Origin: Bifidobacterium myosotis
GTDB taxonomy: Bacteria > Actinomycetota > Actinomycetes > Actinomycetales > Bifidobacteriaceae
Length of the DNA: 64,000 bases
Direction of reading: 5' to 3'
Assembly (NCBI RefSeq): GCF_002259745.1
Contig: NZ_MWWW01000005.1
Coordinates: forward strand, 160,778 to 224,777
Shown here: one piece after another, positions 8,583-16,874 of the stretch
Position numbering within the stretch: the first letter of the stretch is position 1
Layout: the number at the start of each line of letters is the position of its first letter
Program-made: the position numbers and the translations under genes
Notes under the pieces: generated by a model
Seen by the model: the letters and a program-made list of their open reading frames with translations, nothing else
What the model was told of the DNA's origin: nothing
The model's database searches: none

Positions 8583-10646
8583 TTACTCCTCCCTAGCATG
8601 GTTTCGGACGTTGCCGCGCACGTATGCGGCGGTGGACAGCAGGCAGACCGCGAGACTTGTCATGGCGATCAGGACGGCGATGAGCGGCTGATACCCGTCG
8701 AGCAGCAGCGGATTGTTCTGAGCGTACGAGACGGTGGACCGGCGCGCGGCCAGAACGGCCTGCGACACGAACCATATGGACGGAATGATCGCCAGTATCG
8801 ATTCGACGATGACTAGGCTCAGATGGGTTCTCGCGAAGGACCATCCGTGGATGTACCGGGCGAAGATGGTCTGGGCTCGCTCGCGGACCCTGATTCGGGC
8901 GATGGCCACGGCCGAGGCGATGAGGACGACGGCCGACATCATGACGTTGTACCCGTGGACGACCAGATCCGATCTGAGCTGCGCGTAATGCGTCGCGGCA
9001 TTCTGCCCGGCATCGCTTACGGCAAGGATGAAGTCCTCCAGACCCGCCTGCCTTGAGGACGTGATCGCGTACTGCGCGTCATCCAGCAGTGCATCGCCCT
9101 GGCTGGCATACGCCGCGTAATCGTCGAAGGACAACAGTCCGCTGCCGTTGTCGACCACAACAATCAGCGCGTCATCGAACAAGGTGGGCGTGTCGGGCAG
9201 GGCTGACCCGTAGCCGAATAGCCGCTGGCCCCGCTCGCCGCGCACATAGTCGATCTCGGGAACCGGAACGCCGTAGGCCGACGCATGGGATCGCGCCCAG
9301 CTGTCGATCGCTTTCTCGTACGCTTTCACGGCCGCCGCGTCCGCATCATACGGGATCACCACCTTCACCGCCTTGGAGCCGGATGTCAGGCGACGCCCCT
9401 TGTCATCCCTGACCGTCTGGTGTCGCAGATAGTTGCCATTGACCAGCAGCACCGTGCTGGACGCTGTCTCCCCGTCGCCCTCAGTGGGCGCCATGAACCG
9501 CAGGTCGTCCTCATGGGCCAGAATCATCCGCCCCTCGTCTTCGGCGTGTTCCAGCCATTCGCCGGTCCTGCGACTGTACGCGTCCTGCTCGTCCGTCGAC
9601 ATGTTCGGATTGAGATGCACCTGCGCCACATCGCCGGCGCCCCGCCACGCCTCCTGGGCCTGCCACTGGTTGCGCATATTCCCCACGGCGGTGAACAACA
9701 ACGTCACCGACCATATGGTGATGAATATCGCCGGAATGCGCACGCAGTACACCGCGATGGAAGGCAGTCTGCGGGGTAGCCGCCCCTTGACCGCGGACAA
9801 CAGGGGCTGCGCGGCCGCGATTATGAATCCCACTCCATAGGCGATTGCCAGACCCACGCATATGGTTAGGAAGATCGCGGCCGAGAGCATGCCGAACAGG
9901 CCCCACTGGGCCCCATGGTTGTGCGCTGCCACCAGAGAGCAAGCCACAATGCTGATAACGCATGCCCCCAACATGCAGGAAACCGCATTGGCCTTGACAT
10001 CCCGGGCCACCATCATCAACGGGCCTGAACCTTGAAGCCGCTGCACCGCGTATCCCTTCGCGTTCATCAGGGAGAAACCGCCCGCCAACGTCGCACACAA
10101 CAGCAGCACGACGACCAGTCCCACCCCGACGGGCCTCGACATGACCCATTGCGCATACGAACCGACGAAACTCGTCTTGACAAGGACCCGGTACCCCTGG
10201 GACTGCAGTTTCTGCTGCAGGTCGACGGCCGAAGCGGCGGGCCCGTCGAACACGTAATACGTTCCCCGCGGATCGGAAGTGGCCAACTCATCCATCCGGC
10301 CGACTACAGTCCGCATCGAGACGTTGAACGACGGATACCCGTGCCCGATCCACGAAGCGGCGTCACCGGCAGGATTGCCGACCGCGACATACAAGTGTCT
10401 AGCACCACCGGGATCCCGCACATCGGCGACGCTTTTGACGATATTGACCCTGTCCGCCAGCGCCACCTCGGATATCACACCGACCGTCGCCTCGCTCCTG
10501 ACCTGCGGTGACGGCCCCGATACCTGCACAGTGGCCCGTACCATAAGAGGCCCCGACAGATCCAGCGCGTTCAACAGCAGAAACGAACCCAACATTGCGG
10601 CAAACGCCGCAATCCACACCGCCAGACGAATGGACCCGCTGCGCAT
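8583..10646 (-). CDS. bacteriocin-associated integral membrane protein (DUF1430-like, putative immunity)
   Basis: About 687 aa. There is one N-terminal membrane helix (RLAVWIAAFAAMLGSFLLLNAL), then a large extracytoplasmic stretch, a cluster of helices in the middle (around VGLVVVLLLCATLAGGF and the following segments), a second soluble stretch and more helices at the C-terminus. Size and topology match the membrane proteins found with lactococcin 972-type peptides, which act with an ABC ATPase and are thought to give immunity. The start at 10646 is chosen because GAGGAGG lies 5 nt upstream. It lies between the peptide gene and the ATPase gene in one operon. Confidence 0.85.
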   Translation of the reverse strand: MRSGSIRLAVWIAAFAAMLGSFLLLNALDLSGPLMVRATVQVSGPSPQVRSEATVGVISEVALADRVNIVKSVADVRDPGGARHLYVAVGNPAGDAASWIGHGYPSFNVSMRTVVGRMDELATSDPRGTYYVFDGPAASAVDLQQKLQSQGYRVLVKTSFVGSYAQWVMSRPVGVGLVVVLLLCATLAGGFSLMNAKGYAVQRLQGSGPLMMVARDVKANAVSCMLGACVISIVACSLVAAHNHGAQWGLFGMLSAAIFLTICVGLAIAYGVGFIIAAAQPLLSAVKGRLPRRLPSIAVYCVRIPAIFITIWSVTLLFTAVGNMRNQWQAQEAWRGAGDVAQVHLNPNMSTDEQDAYSRRTGEWLEHAEDEGRMILAHEDDLRFMAPTEGDGETASSTVLLVNGNYLRHQTVRDDKGRRLTSGSKAVKVVIPYDADAAAVKAYEKAIDSWARSHASAYGVPVPEIDYVRGERGQRLFGYGSALPDTPTLFDDALIVVVDNGSGLLSFDDYAAYASQGDALLDDAQYAITSSRQAGLEDFILAVSDAGQNAATHYAQLRSDLVVHGYNVMMSAVVLIASAVAIARIRVRERAQTIFARYIHGWSFARTHLSLVIVESILAIIPSIWFVSQAVLAARRSTVSYAQNNPLLLDGYQPLIAVLIAMTSLAVCLLSTAAYVRGNVRNHAREE

Positions 10647-10709
10647 GGCACCCTCCTCAAACTCATTAAAGGTGATGCCGTTTTGCGGCATCACCTAATC
10701 AATTCTCGA

Positions 10710-11027
10710 TTAGCAATATCTCCAATATGCCTGATCGATTCGAAGGGGATTGCTGTCATAAGCAGTCGCGGTAGACCACTGCTTCTTCACTGCGCATTCT
10801 GACCGGACAAGTCCGACATCACCGGTTACACTGGAACCGTGAAGAGCAGATGGATGACGATAGTTTGACCAGTTATAGCCTTCACCGAAATCCATGATTC
10901 CGTAGTTCCAAGTTCCACCACCGGCAGGTACGACAGCCGCCATTGCTGTCCCGGTGGCTCCCAGAGATAGTCCTGCCGCTAGAACGATAGCAGCCATTGC
11001 TTTGACACGTCGATGTTTATCGGTCAT
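10710..11027 (-). CDS. lactococcin 972 family bacteriocin precursor
   Basis: 105 aa with a Sec signal peptide (basic MTDKHRRVK, hydrophobic core, cleavage after ATGTAMA). The mature part has the family hallmarks GGTWNYGI, W-S-N-Y-R-H-P-S-A-L-H-G-S-S-V, W-S-T-A-T-A-Y and a C-terminal aromatic end (AYWRYC). Lactococcin 972 binds lipid II and blocks septum formation in sensitive cells; whether this homologue does so is not shown by sequence. Two Cys residues (in RSECAV and at the very C-terminus) could form a disulfide; the classic member lacks them as far as I recall. SD-like GAAAGGG precedes the ATG. It is the first gene of the operon with the membrane protein and the ATPase. Confidence 0.9.
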   Translation of the reverse strand: MTDKHRRVKAMAAIVLAAGLSLGATGTAMAAVVPAGGGTWNYGIMDFGEGYNWSNYRHPSALHGSSVTGDVGLVRSECAVKKQWSTATAYDSNPLRIDQAYWRYC

Positions 11028-11122
11028 CTTTGACCCTTTCTATAGTAGGCCGAATTCTTTTCGACTCCGTAAGAACTATTGTCCTAAGCGAGAATGCGAC
11101 GGGCAATGACGAGCAAGCTCGT

Positions 11123-11173
11123 TGACATCTGGAGATGACATGAAGCCCCCAATCTCGCTATCTTGAGATGACA
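11123..11173. promoter_or_regulatory. two tandem 8-2-8 dyad operators upstream of the lactococcin-like gene
   Basis: Site A1 is TGACATCT-GG-AGATGACA at 11123-11140. Site A2 at 11156-11173 has an intact right half (AGATGACA) and a degenerate left half (CGCTATCT). The two centres are 33 bp apart, about three helical turns, so proteins would sit on the same face. A -10-like AATAGT (minus strand, 11080-11075) lies about 54 bp from the A1 centre. The rest of 11028-11242 holds no gene. Confidence 0.65.
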
Positions 11174-11242
11174 AATGGCAGCCACAACTTCATCTTGTGC
11201 ATGGAAATTCTTTATGCGAGGGTCGGTGTCCTAGTTGTTGCG

Positions 11243-11668
11243 TCATTGATTCTTTCGTGCAGAGCTAGATCTGGTGATGATGTATTGTCCGATGGCATCA
11301 GGTTCGCCGATGGGTGTGCCGTTGACTTCGACCCAGGCGTGTGCGCGAAAGGGACGATCGGTGAATCCGGTGCACCATGTGACGGATCGGTGAGATATGC
11401 GGCATGCCGCCGCTGTGGAGAGAGACCGAAGCAGACAACCCTGCTGGCTGCGGCATCTGCGGCTTACCGCACATACGGCGTTGCGGTAACGCTTCGCCAT
11501 GTCGGCATCGGCTGGCGGATACCGTTCGGACCACGTTTCAAGCTGACGGCAAAACTCTCCGATTCGTTGTCGTTCCATCTGTCTTCCGATAATGATGGCA
11601 ATCAGCGCCACCAGGCGGTCGTGAAAGTTGACTCGTGTGATTGCTTCCGGCTGTAGAGGGATGCTCAT
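11243..11668 (-). CDS. lasso peptide B2 protein (transglutaminase-like leader peptidase)
   Basis: 141 aa. It carries the B2 signature G-C-L-L-R-S-L-S-T-A-A-A-C-R with the likely catalytic Cys, then V-T-W-C-T-G-F, and R-A-H-A-W-V-E-V-N-G with the catalytic His, followed by acidic residues in G-E-P-D. B2 cuts the leader from the lasso precursor so that the cyclase can use the freed amino group. The start overlaps the end of the B1 gene by 4 bp. Length is normal for stand-alone B2 proteins in split B1/B2 systems. It is the last gene of the lasso operon. Confidence 0.9.
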   Translation of the reverse strand: MSIPLQPEAITRVNFHDRLVALIAIIIGRQMERQRIGEFCRQLETWSERYPPADADMAKRYRNAVCAVSRRCRSQQGCLLRSLSTAAACRISHRSVTWCTGFTDRPFRAHAWVEVNGTPIGEPDAIGQYIITRSSSARKNQ

Positions 11669-11937
11669 AAACGCACGTGCTTCCCCATATCGGCGAGAAA
11701 TCGTTCCGTATCCCGGACGATGATTTGTCTGTCAGCCCGATATTCTTCGGCGATTTCATTCGTGCAATCCTCGACGGTTTTGCCGTGCATCAGACCGTCG
11801 AGGATGATTCGGCCTATTTCGTTGATCTGCAGGTATTCGCCGGTGTCGTTGACGAATACGATTGCCCCTCCCTCTTTGGGATACAGAGATATCTGGTCCT
11901 TCAGGCTGGTGTTCGCCATCGTGTCATCGGTTTGCAT
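11665..11937 (-). CDS. lasso peptide B1 protein (PqqD-like RRE)
   Basis: 90 aa, matching the PqqD-like RiPP recognition element: a short beta-rich N-terminus (GGAIVFVNDTGEYLQINEIGRIILDGLM) followed by a helical half (TVEDCTNEIAEEYRADRQIIVRDTERFLADM). It binds the precursor's leader, probably at the YxxP motif, and presents it to B2. The start at 11937 overlaps the cyclase stop by 14 bp and has AAAGGTGG upstream. Together with C and B2 it forms a tightly packed, translationally coupled group. Confidence 0.88.
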   Translation of the reverse strand: MQTDDTMANTSLKDQISLYPKEGGAIVFVNDTGEYLQINEIGRIILDGLMHGKTVEDCTNEIAEEYRADRQIIVRDTERFLADMGKHVRL

Positions 11938-13513
11938 GTCTTAGCCACCTTTCCACTGCCGCGACTCGTTGCATTTCGAACAGAAACGTGATGTCAGGCA
12001 TCGGCATGGAAGCTCGACGCCGTATGGCTGGCATATCGATCAATCCTTCTTCGTCCAGCTCTCCACCGGTGATTGAGTTGAGCAGCGAGTCCTTCGAGCG
12101 TTGCCAGGCCAGATACAGTGAATATGAGTGATCGCCTTTGACGGGACGCCGGAATATCGTTTCGGGGACTATGCCTTTGAGTGCCCGGTACAATACGGCT
12201 TTGTGTAGATTTCCTTCGGTGCGTGCACTGATTGGGGCGCATAGCGCATAGTCCGCGATCCCATGGTCCAGGTAGGGGGAGCGGAACGTTATGTCGTCAG
12301 AGGCGAACGTCCGATTAACCTGATTGAGCATTCGTGCCTGCATTGACAGAGAATAGAGCGCCTGATGACGGCTTCGGTCGGGGCTCAATGGCCGAATGTC
12401 GGCGTGTTTGAATTGTGATTCAATAGCGCTATATAGGATATCCCTGGCTTTTGTGGTCAGGAATTCGGGAATGAGTATGACATCGTGCCATCCACAAGGC
12501 GAGGAGCGATGGTTATGACCTTGTTCCGCGTCCAGGAACGATGACCGTAATTCCTCATACAGATCGGTGTTATCGGTCAGATCGAGAATTGCCTGATGGG
12601 GTGGGATTCGGTAATCGGCGCTGTATTGTCTTCGGATGTCTCGTAGTCGCAGTGGGTGTTCCCGCAGGCAGCTCCAAGATGAGGATGGCATAGATGCGAA
12701 CAGCTCGTCTCCTCCGAAACCTGTGACATGGATACGGCTTGTGCCTGCCTCCATTTCGGAGATTCGGCTGAGATAGCCTTCGATATCACTCCAGTAGATC
12801 GGTTCTTCAGGTATCTCGTTGTTGGGGTATTCGGCTGCGGGTTCGAATGATCTGTTTCCATCCACGACTCGGCCGACTTTGATGAGTGGCATCCGAACGT
12901 CCTCGGAGATTCGCTCGGCCCATTGGGAATCCTGATTCATTGGATCGTCGGGTGTTTCATGATACAGGGGCATACGAACCCCCTCGCTGGCGAAGATGTA
13001 TGTGATGGCGGCGGAATCCACTCCTCCGGACACATCGGCGGATAGTAGTGCCTCATTGCGCCACTCATCCGCGATCGTCAGGAAACTGCTCCTTAGCGAT
13101 GCCAGAATTGCGCCGTTTGAAACATGTTTTATGGGTGAAGGTTCCGCTCTCGTATATCGCGGCCTATTGGATTTGTCGAGGTGCAGTATGGTTGCGACAG
13201 GTATGGAATGTACGTTCCTCCATGGGGATTTGTCCCCTCGTAGGCTGTCAGGGAGCGAAGGCAGCAGATCCATGACAATGCGTTCTAGGTCAAGATCGGC
13301 GTTCGTGATGCTTGCAAGTCGGGAGGCGCTGTCCGACAGGAGCACTTCATCTTCGGAGACGATCCAGAACATGCGATCGCCACTCAGCAGAGGAACTTGG
13401 ACGCATGTTCCCTCGTCATTGATGCTGATGGAGGCGGGAAGCTTCGAACAGTCCGTTGGCTTCCCGCCGCGGACAATCACGGTACGGTTTGGGTTCTTAT
13501 ACGTAAACGGCAT
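11924..13513 (-). CDS. lasso peptide macrocyclase (asparagine synthetase-like C protein)
   Basis: 529 aa. The PP-loop ATP-binding motif SGGVDS lies at about residues 162-167, in an asparagine-synthetase-like domain, and the N-terminal third resembles the remnant glutaminase domain without an N-terminal Cys. In lasso biosynthesis this enzyme adenylates the side chain of Asp or Glu at core position 7-9 and closes the ring on residue 1. It follows the precursor gene by about 55 bp and overlaps B1. The ATG at 13513 is preferred over the adjoining GTG at 13516. The upstream gap has AGG-rich sequence for ribosome binding. Confidence 0.9.
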   Translation of the reverse strand: MPFTYKNPNRTVIVRGGKPTDCSKLPASISINDEGTCVQVPLLSGDRMFWIVSEDEVLLSDSASRLASITNADLDLERIVMDLLPSLPDSLRGDKSPWRNVHSIPVATILHLDKSNRPRYTRAEPSPIKHVSNGAILASLRSSFLTIADEWRNEALLSADVSGGVDSAAITYIFASEGVRMPLYHETPDDPMNQDSQWAERISEDVRMPLIKVGRVVDGNRSFEPAAEYPNNEIPEEPIYWSDIEGYLSRISEMEAGTSRIHVTGFGGDELFASMPSSSWSCLREHPLRLRDIRRQYSADYRIPPHQAILDLTDNTDLYEELRSSFLDAEQGHNHRSSPCGWHDVILIPEFLTTKARDILYSAIESQFKHADIRPLSPDRSRHQALYSLSMQARMLNQVNRTFASDDITFRSPYLDHGIADYALCAPISARTEGNLHKAVLYRALKGIVPETIFRRPVKGDHSYSLYLAWQRSKDSLLNSITGGELDEEGLIDMPAIRRRASMPMPDITFLFEMQRVAAVERWLRHANR

Positions 13514-13567
13514 CACGTTTCCCTATCCTGATACAGCTAGGGATCATCAATATATGCAGGGTTTCGG

Positions 13568-13696
13568 TCAGTTCGATCCCCAAGGGAACGGGGCCTTGGC
13601 GCCGCCAACATCGACATAGTTGCCGAACCATACGCCATTGGTTGCTTCCTTGAATGATGCGATGACCTCAACGGCAGGAGGCACATAATCCTTCAT
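13568..13696 (-). CDS. lasso peptide precursor (A), predicted 22-residue core
   Basis: 42 aa. The 20-residue leader starts MKDYVPPAVEV and has the RRE recognition motif YxxP at residues 4-7; it ends E-A-T-N, so Thr is at the -2 position, as in almost all lasso leaders. The predicted core has the ring segment GVWFGNYVD and the tail VGGAKAPFPWGSN. Gly1 and Asp9 would form a nine-membered macrolactam. There is no Cys, so it would be a class II lasso peptide; Phe17 and Trp19 are possible steric plugs. GAGGAG lies 7 nt before the ATG. It is the first gene before C, B1 and B2. Confidence 0.9.
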   Translation of the reverse strand: MKDYVPPAVEVIASFKEATNGVWFGNYVDVGGAKAPFPWGSN

Positions 13697-13788
13697 CTTC
13701 GTTCTCCTCGTGTTCTGGATATGGAACCGGATTGCATGTCGGTGCATGCCATTCCAGTTAACATGATTTGGATAGTACATCCAAGAAT

Positions 13789-13830
13789 GTGTTTGGTGTT
13801 TGTCATCTTCGGATGACAAACACCAAACAC
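13789..13830. promoter_or_regulatory. operator/hairpin upstream of the lasso precursor (site B)
   Basis: Core dyad TGTCATCT-TC-GGATGACA at 13801-13818, extended into a perfect 19-bp inverted repeat (13789-13807 with 13812-13830) around a TTCG loop. It lies between the end of the ABC ATPase gene and the lasso precursor. TTAACT (minus strand 13761-13756) with TTGGAT 17 bp before it is a candidate promoter about 51 bp from the dyad centre. The long stem may also act as a terminator or attenuator for the upstream gene. Confidence 0.65.
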
Positions 13831-13868
13831 ATGGATCTATGGGGAATCGGACGATCTGCTGGCGTTTT

Positions 13869-14552
13869 TCAGTCTTCCTTCCAGAGTTGGCCGCGGGAAC
13901 CCTCTTTTACCACGGTGCCTTTATCCAGTACCACAACATCATCGGTAATCGGCTTCAGCTTGCCGTCCGGTTCGGATGCGATGAGCACCGCAACGCCACG
14001 ATTTGTCTGCTTCCGTATCTGCTCGCAGATCCAATTCGTGCCCGATTGATCGAGTGCCTGGAGCGGTTCATCTACGATCAGGGCTTTGGGATTGGGAAGC
14101 AGAGCTATGGCGAATCGCATTTTGAGGACATCGATTGGAGCGAGATCGTGGAGCTTGACGGTGAGAAGATTCTGCAGTTCGGTCATGTGAATAATCCCGT
14201 CAAGAAGCGAATCAGACGTTCCGGCCCAGAACGCCTTCCAACGAAGATAGGTTCCGACCGAGTAATACGGGGATAGTGAAATGGCTTCGGGCATTGCATT
14301 CACAACGTTTTTGGGTATACGGGATGTGCCACAGGGTTTGCCACAGGTGTATATGCATCCGGAATCCGGGATATCCAGTCCCAACAGCATCCGGAGAACA
14401 GTTGTTTTGCCGGCGTCATGTGGCCCCATCAGAACGGTGACTCGACCTGCATAGGCGGCAAATGTGATCCCATGCAATTCGCGACCGGCATGATTGAATG
14501 AGACGTTCTCAAACGCAATGATGGGTGAAGCCGAATCGGGCAGCTGGCACAT
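13869..14552 (-). CDS. ABC ATPase-like protein in lasso cluster, degenerate motifs, no permease
   Basis: 227 aa. Walker A (GPHDAGKTT) and Walker B with Glu (ALIVDEPLQALD) are intact, but the signature motif that should read LSGGQ is LAPID, the Q-loop Gln appears replaced (MPEAISLSP), and the switch His is replaced (LIASEPD). Lasso clusters often end in an ABC exporter gene (D) with fused membrane and ATPase domains; this one has only the ATPase half and no membrane partner is encoded beside it. It could be a regulatory or immunity subunit, or pair with a permease elsewhere. The start at 14552 follows AAGGAAAACG; longer in-frame starts would read through a G10 tract. Confidence 0.8.
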   Translation of the reverse strand: MCQLPDSASPIIAFENVSFNHAGRELHGITFAAYAGRVTVLMGPHDAGKTTVLRMLLGLDIPDSGCIYTCGKPCGTSRIPKNVVNAMPEAISLSPYYSVGTYLRWKAFWAGTSDSLLDGIIHMTELQNLLTVKLHDLAPIDVLKMRFAIALLPNPKALIVDEPLQALDQSGTNWICEQIRKQTNRGVAVLIASEPDGKLKPITDDVVVLDKGTVVKEGSRGQLWKED

Positions 14553-14595
14553 CGTTTTCCTTTCTTCGATTGACCCGAGCCGCAATAATCGAAGT

Positions 14596-14605
14596 CCCCC
14601 CCCCC
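14596..14605. repeat. homopolymer tract of ten C (ten G on the coding strand)
   Basis: Ten consecutive C lie 44-53 bp upstream of the ATPase start at 14552, inside its leader. The reading frame stays open upstream to an ATG at 14696, so slippage of this tract could switch an N-terminally extended product or alter leader spacing. Long G/C runs are classic slipped-strand hot spots. Confidence 0.85.
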
Positions 14606-14733
14606 TAACGGTTTTTGGATACTGACCTATCTTAGGGGATGGCAAAAGTGACGTGATATATGCTAGGTTTGTTCCGTTCGCTTGAGCGACGGACATAGAC
14701 AGTTAACCAGTTTGCTCTATTCTCCAATAAAAG

Positions 14734-14775
14734 GATTGTGGTGTTTGTCATCTGAAGATGACAAACACCACAATC
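14734..14775. promoter_or_regulatory. operator/hairpin upstream of the lasso-linked ATPase (site C)
   Basis: Core dyad TGTCATCT-GA-AGATGACA at 14746-14763, within perfect 20-bp arms (14734-14753 and 14756-14775). On the minus strand the stem is followed by CCTTTTATT, so it can also terminate the response-regulator transcript. A TTAACT word at 14706-14701 lies about 51 bp from the dyad centre, the same offset as at site B. Confidence 0.65.
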
Positions 14776-14797
14776 GTTGAGATGAATATCGTGATTT

Positions 14798-15505
14798 TTA
14801 TGCTGGTTTGCTGCCTGTTATTTGGTCCAGCCCCGATTGATACCAAGCTATGGCGATTTGGACTCGGTCCCGCATGTGCATTCTGGCCAATATGCGGCTT
14901 ACCGTGCGTCGTACCGATGTCGTTTCGATGAATAGGCGCTCCGCGATTTCCTGATTGGACAAGCCTGCCGCCACGAGTTCCGCGACTTCATGTTCCCGCT
15001 TGGAAAGTCCGTCGAATAGGCTTCGTAGCAGCTTGATGCGGGTGTTGTCCGATATGGGCCGAACCCCGCGATTGAGTACTTCACCGGTGATTCTCGGTGT
15101 CAATACCGCATCTCCGTTATGCACGGCGTGTACGGCGTCACGTAGCTGTTTGGGGGTCGCATCCTTGAGCAGGAATCCGGATGCCCCTCGCGCCAATCCG
15201 TCGAAGGCGTAATCGTCCTCATCGTATGTGGTCAGGATCAGTATCTGGATTTGGGGGAATTGCTCCTTGATGATGCCCGTCGCCTCTATGCCGTCCATGA
15301 CGGGCATGCGCACGTCCATCAGAATCACGTCAGGCAGTTGCTGCGGTGATTGCCGTAGGAACTCGATTGCTTGGGCGCCGTCCACGGCCTGGGAGCTGAC
15401 GATGATGTTCGGATCGTTGTTCAGCATCATCATGAAGCCGGTGCGCGCCCCTCGCATGTCATCGACCAGCATGACCTTGATGATGTCGTCTCTTGCATCC
15501 TTCAT
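14798..15505 (-). CDS. response regulator, NarL/FixJ family
   Basis: 235 aa. The receiver domain has acidic residues D15-D16, phospho-acceptor D64 (in ILMDVRMP) and K114 (FLLKDA). The C-terminal LuxR-type helix-turn-helix spans about residues 167-220 (LSKREHEVAELVAAGLSNQEIAERLFIE, then VRRTVSRILARM). It lies 16 bp after the histidine kinase gene, so the two form one operon. I infer that it is the protein that binds the 2-bp spaced dyads found upstream of its own operon and the bacteriocin genes, because NarL-family regulators bind inverted heptamers with this spacing. Confidence 0.95.
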   Translation of the reverse strand: MKDARDDIIKVMLVDDMRGARTGFMMMLNNDPNIIVSSQAVDGAQAIEFLRQSPQQLPDVILMDVRMPVMDGIEATGIIKEQFPQIQILILTTYDEDDYAFDGLARGASGFLLKDATPKQLRDAVHAVHNGDAVLTPRITGEVLNRGVRPISDNTRIKLLRSLFDGLSKREHEVAELVAAGLSNQEIAERLFIETTSVRRTVSRILARMHMRDRVQIAIAWYQSGLDQITGSKPA

Positions 15506-15521
15506 GGTTCTTCCGTTTCTT

Positions 15522-16874
15522 TCAGGGGATTAGTGCCTTGACCGCCCAGCCATTGCCGTATGGCCCATAGGACAGGGTGCCGCCCATTTTCGCAAGGCGT
15601 TGGGAGAGCCGTTGCAGTCCGGTTCCACCTGTCGGCTTCCTGCTTTGACCGGATGCCTCGCCGGTGGTGTCGTGTCCGGAGACGTGTCCATCGTTGCGGA
15701 TCGTGATTGCTGTTCCGCCATCACGGTAATGATTCCAGGAGACGGCAATGCGGGTCAGTCCCGCGCCGTGCCGAAGGGCATTGGTCAGTGCCTCGCGAGT
15801 GACGGCGAAGCATAAATCCGAACGGCGGGGGTCCTCGACGCGTCTTCCCGTTTCGGTGAACACGACGATGATTCCGGTTGAGCGTATGTGTTCCAGTACG
15901 GGTCTGATATCGTCCCAATCCCGTAAACGCAGGATGTCATCCTGATTCACTGGGTCAAGACCGACCTGTTCCAAAGACGGCTGCGATTCCTCTTCATTGA
16001 AGACCTTTAGTATACGGCGCGTATCGGTCAGACTGTCCTTCGCAATCGATGTGATCTCTGCTAAGACATCAGCCAGTTGCGAAGCGGAATAGCCGCCATT
16101 CCTTATGCAGTCCTCACCTCCCTGCGATAACGCGATAATCGAGGTCAATCCATGACCGACACTGTCATGCAGCTCGTTGGCCATGCGAAGGCGCCGTTCC
16201 GTACGATTCTTTTCCTCCGCCAGCATTGCGGTCTTTCGCCGTGCCTCGGACAGCAGCCTATTCGACGTTCGCCGTTCCCACGCTATGGACAACAGTGAGG
16301 ATGCGATGCCGGCCAAAGCGACGGAGTACAGTAACGCCAAATATTGAGGCTGCAGATAGGAGGGATAGATGTATTGCATTGCGATCATGCAGATCATGGC
16401 CAGATCGCACATGGCCTGAACATACAAAGGAAGCCGAATGCACAGATAAAGCACCAAGATAAGCGCGACCTGCGTGTATGAGTGCAGACCAACGCCGAAC
16501 AGGACGCCCAGAGAGAGCTCAATGAATTCCAAGGCCAGCAACGCCACGGGGCTTCTGGACCTTAACGTCACGTTTATGGCTCCCAAAACTAGCAGTATAA
16601 GGAAGTACCATATTCCCGCTCCCTCGTTGAGGAACCGGATAAACGAATATCCTGTGCCGATTGCCATCCGCTCTTTCACATAATCGCGGATCAGCACGCC
16701 CATCGTGCCAACGATGCAGATCAGAGTCGTCGTGAAACGAAGCAGGCGTTCCCCTTTGAGCTGACGAAGCCATAGGATCAATCGATCCCGCGGGGTGACG
16801 GCTAACGTTTGTCTCCCATCTGATGACTTACCCCGGCGTGAGCCCATAATGAGATGGTTCCTCGCAACCTGCAC
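15522..16874 (-). CDS. sensor histidine kinase (HisKA_3 type)
   Basis: About 450 aa from a GTG at 16874 (AGAAGG 6 nt upstream); an ATG at 16847 is the alternative. There are about five or six membrane helices in residues 45-200 with very short loops, so the signal is probably sensed in or at the membrane. The dimerisation motif ELHDSVGHG puts the phospho-His at about 236. The ATP-binding domain has the N-box (REALTNALRHG) and G-box (GGTGLQRLSQRL). Compact multi-helix sensors of this kind often respond to envelope stress or peptides. It is paired with the response regulator downstream and preceded by its own copy of the dyad operator. Confidence 0.93.
   Translation of the reverse strand: MQVARNHLIMGSRRGKSSDGRQTLAVTPRDRLILWLRQLKGERLLRFTTTLICIVGTMGVLIRDYVKERMAIGTGYSFIRFLNEGAGIWYFLILLVLGAINVTLRSRSPVALLALEFIELSLGVLFGVGLHSYTQVALILVLYLCIRLPLYVQAMCDLAMICMIAMQYIYPSYLQPQYLALLYSVALAGIASSLLSIAWERRTSNRLLSEARRKTAMLAEEKNRTERRLRMANELHDSVGHGLTSIIALSQGGEDCIRNGGYSASQLADVLAEITSIAKDSLTDTRRILKVFNEEESQPSLEQVGLDPVNQDDILRLRDWDDIRPVLEHIRSTGIIVVFTETGRRVEDPRRSDLCFAVTREALTNALRHGAGLTRIAVSWNHYRDGGTAITIRNDGHVSGHDTTGEASGQSRKPTGGTGLQRLSQRLAKMGGTLSYGPYGNGWAVKALIP

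Noticed and set aside
13789..14775. Reading the palindromes at 13789 and 14734 purely as terminators
   Set aside because: They have stem-loop capacity, but the same 18-bp core also occurs at 11123 and 16959 without terminator-like stems, so protein binding is the better common explanation; both roles may coexist.
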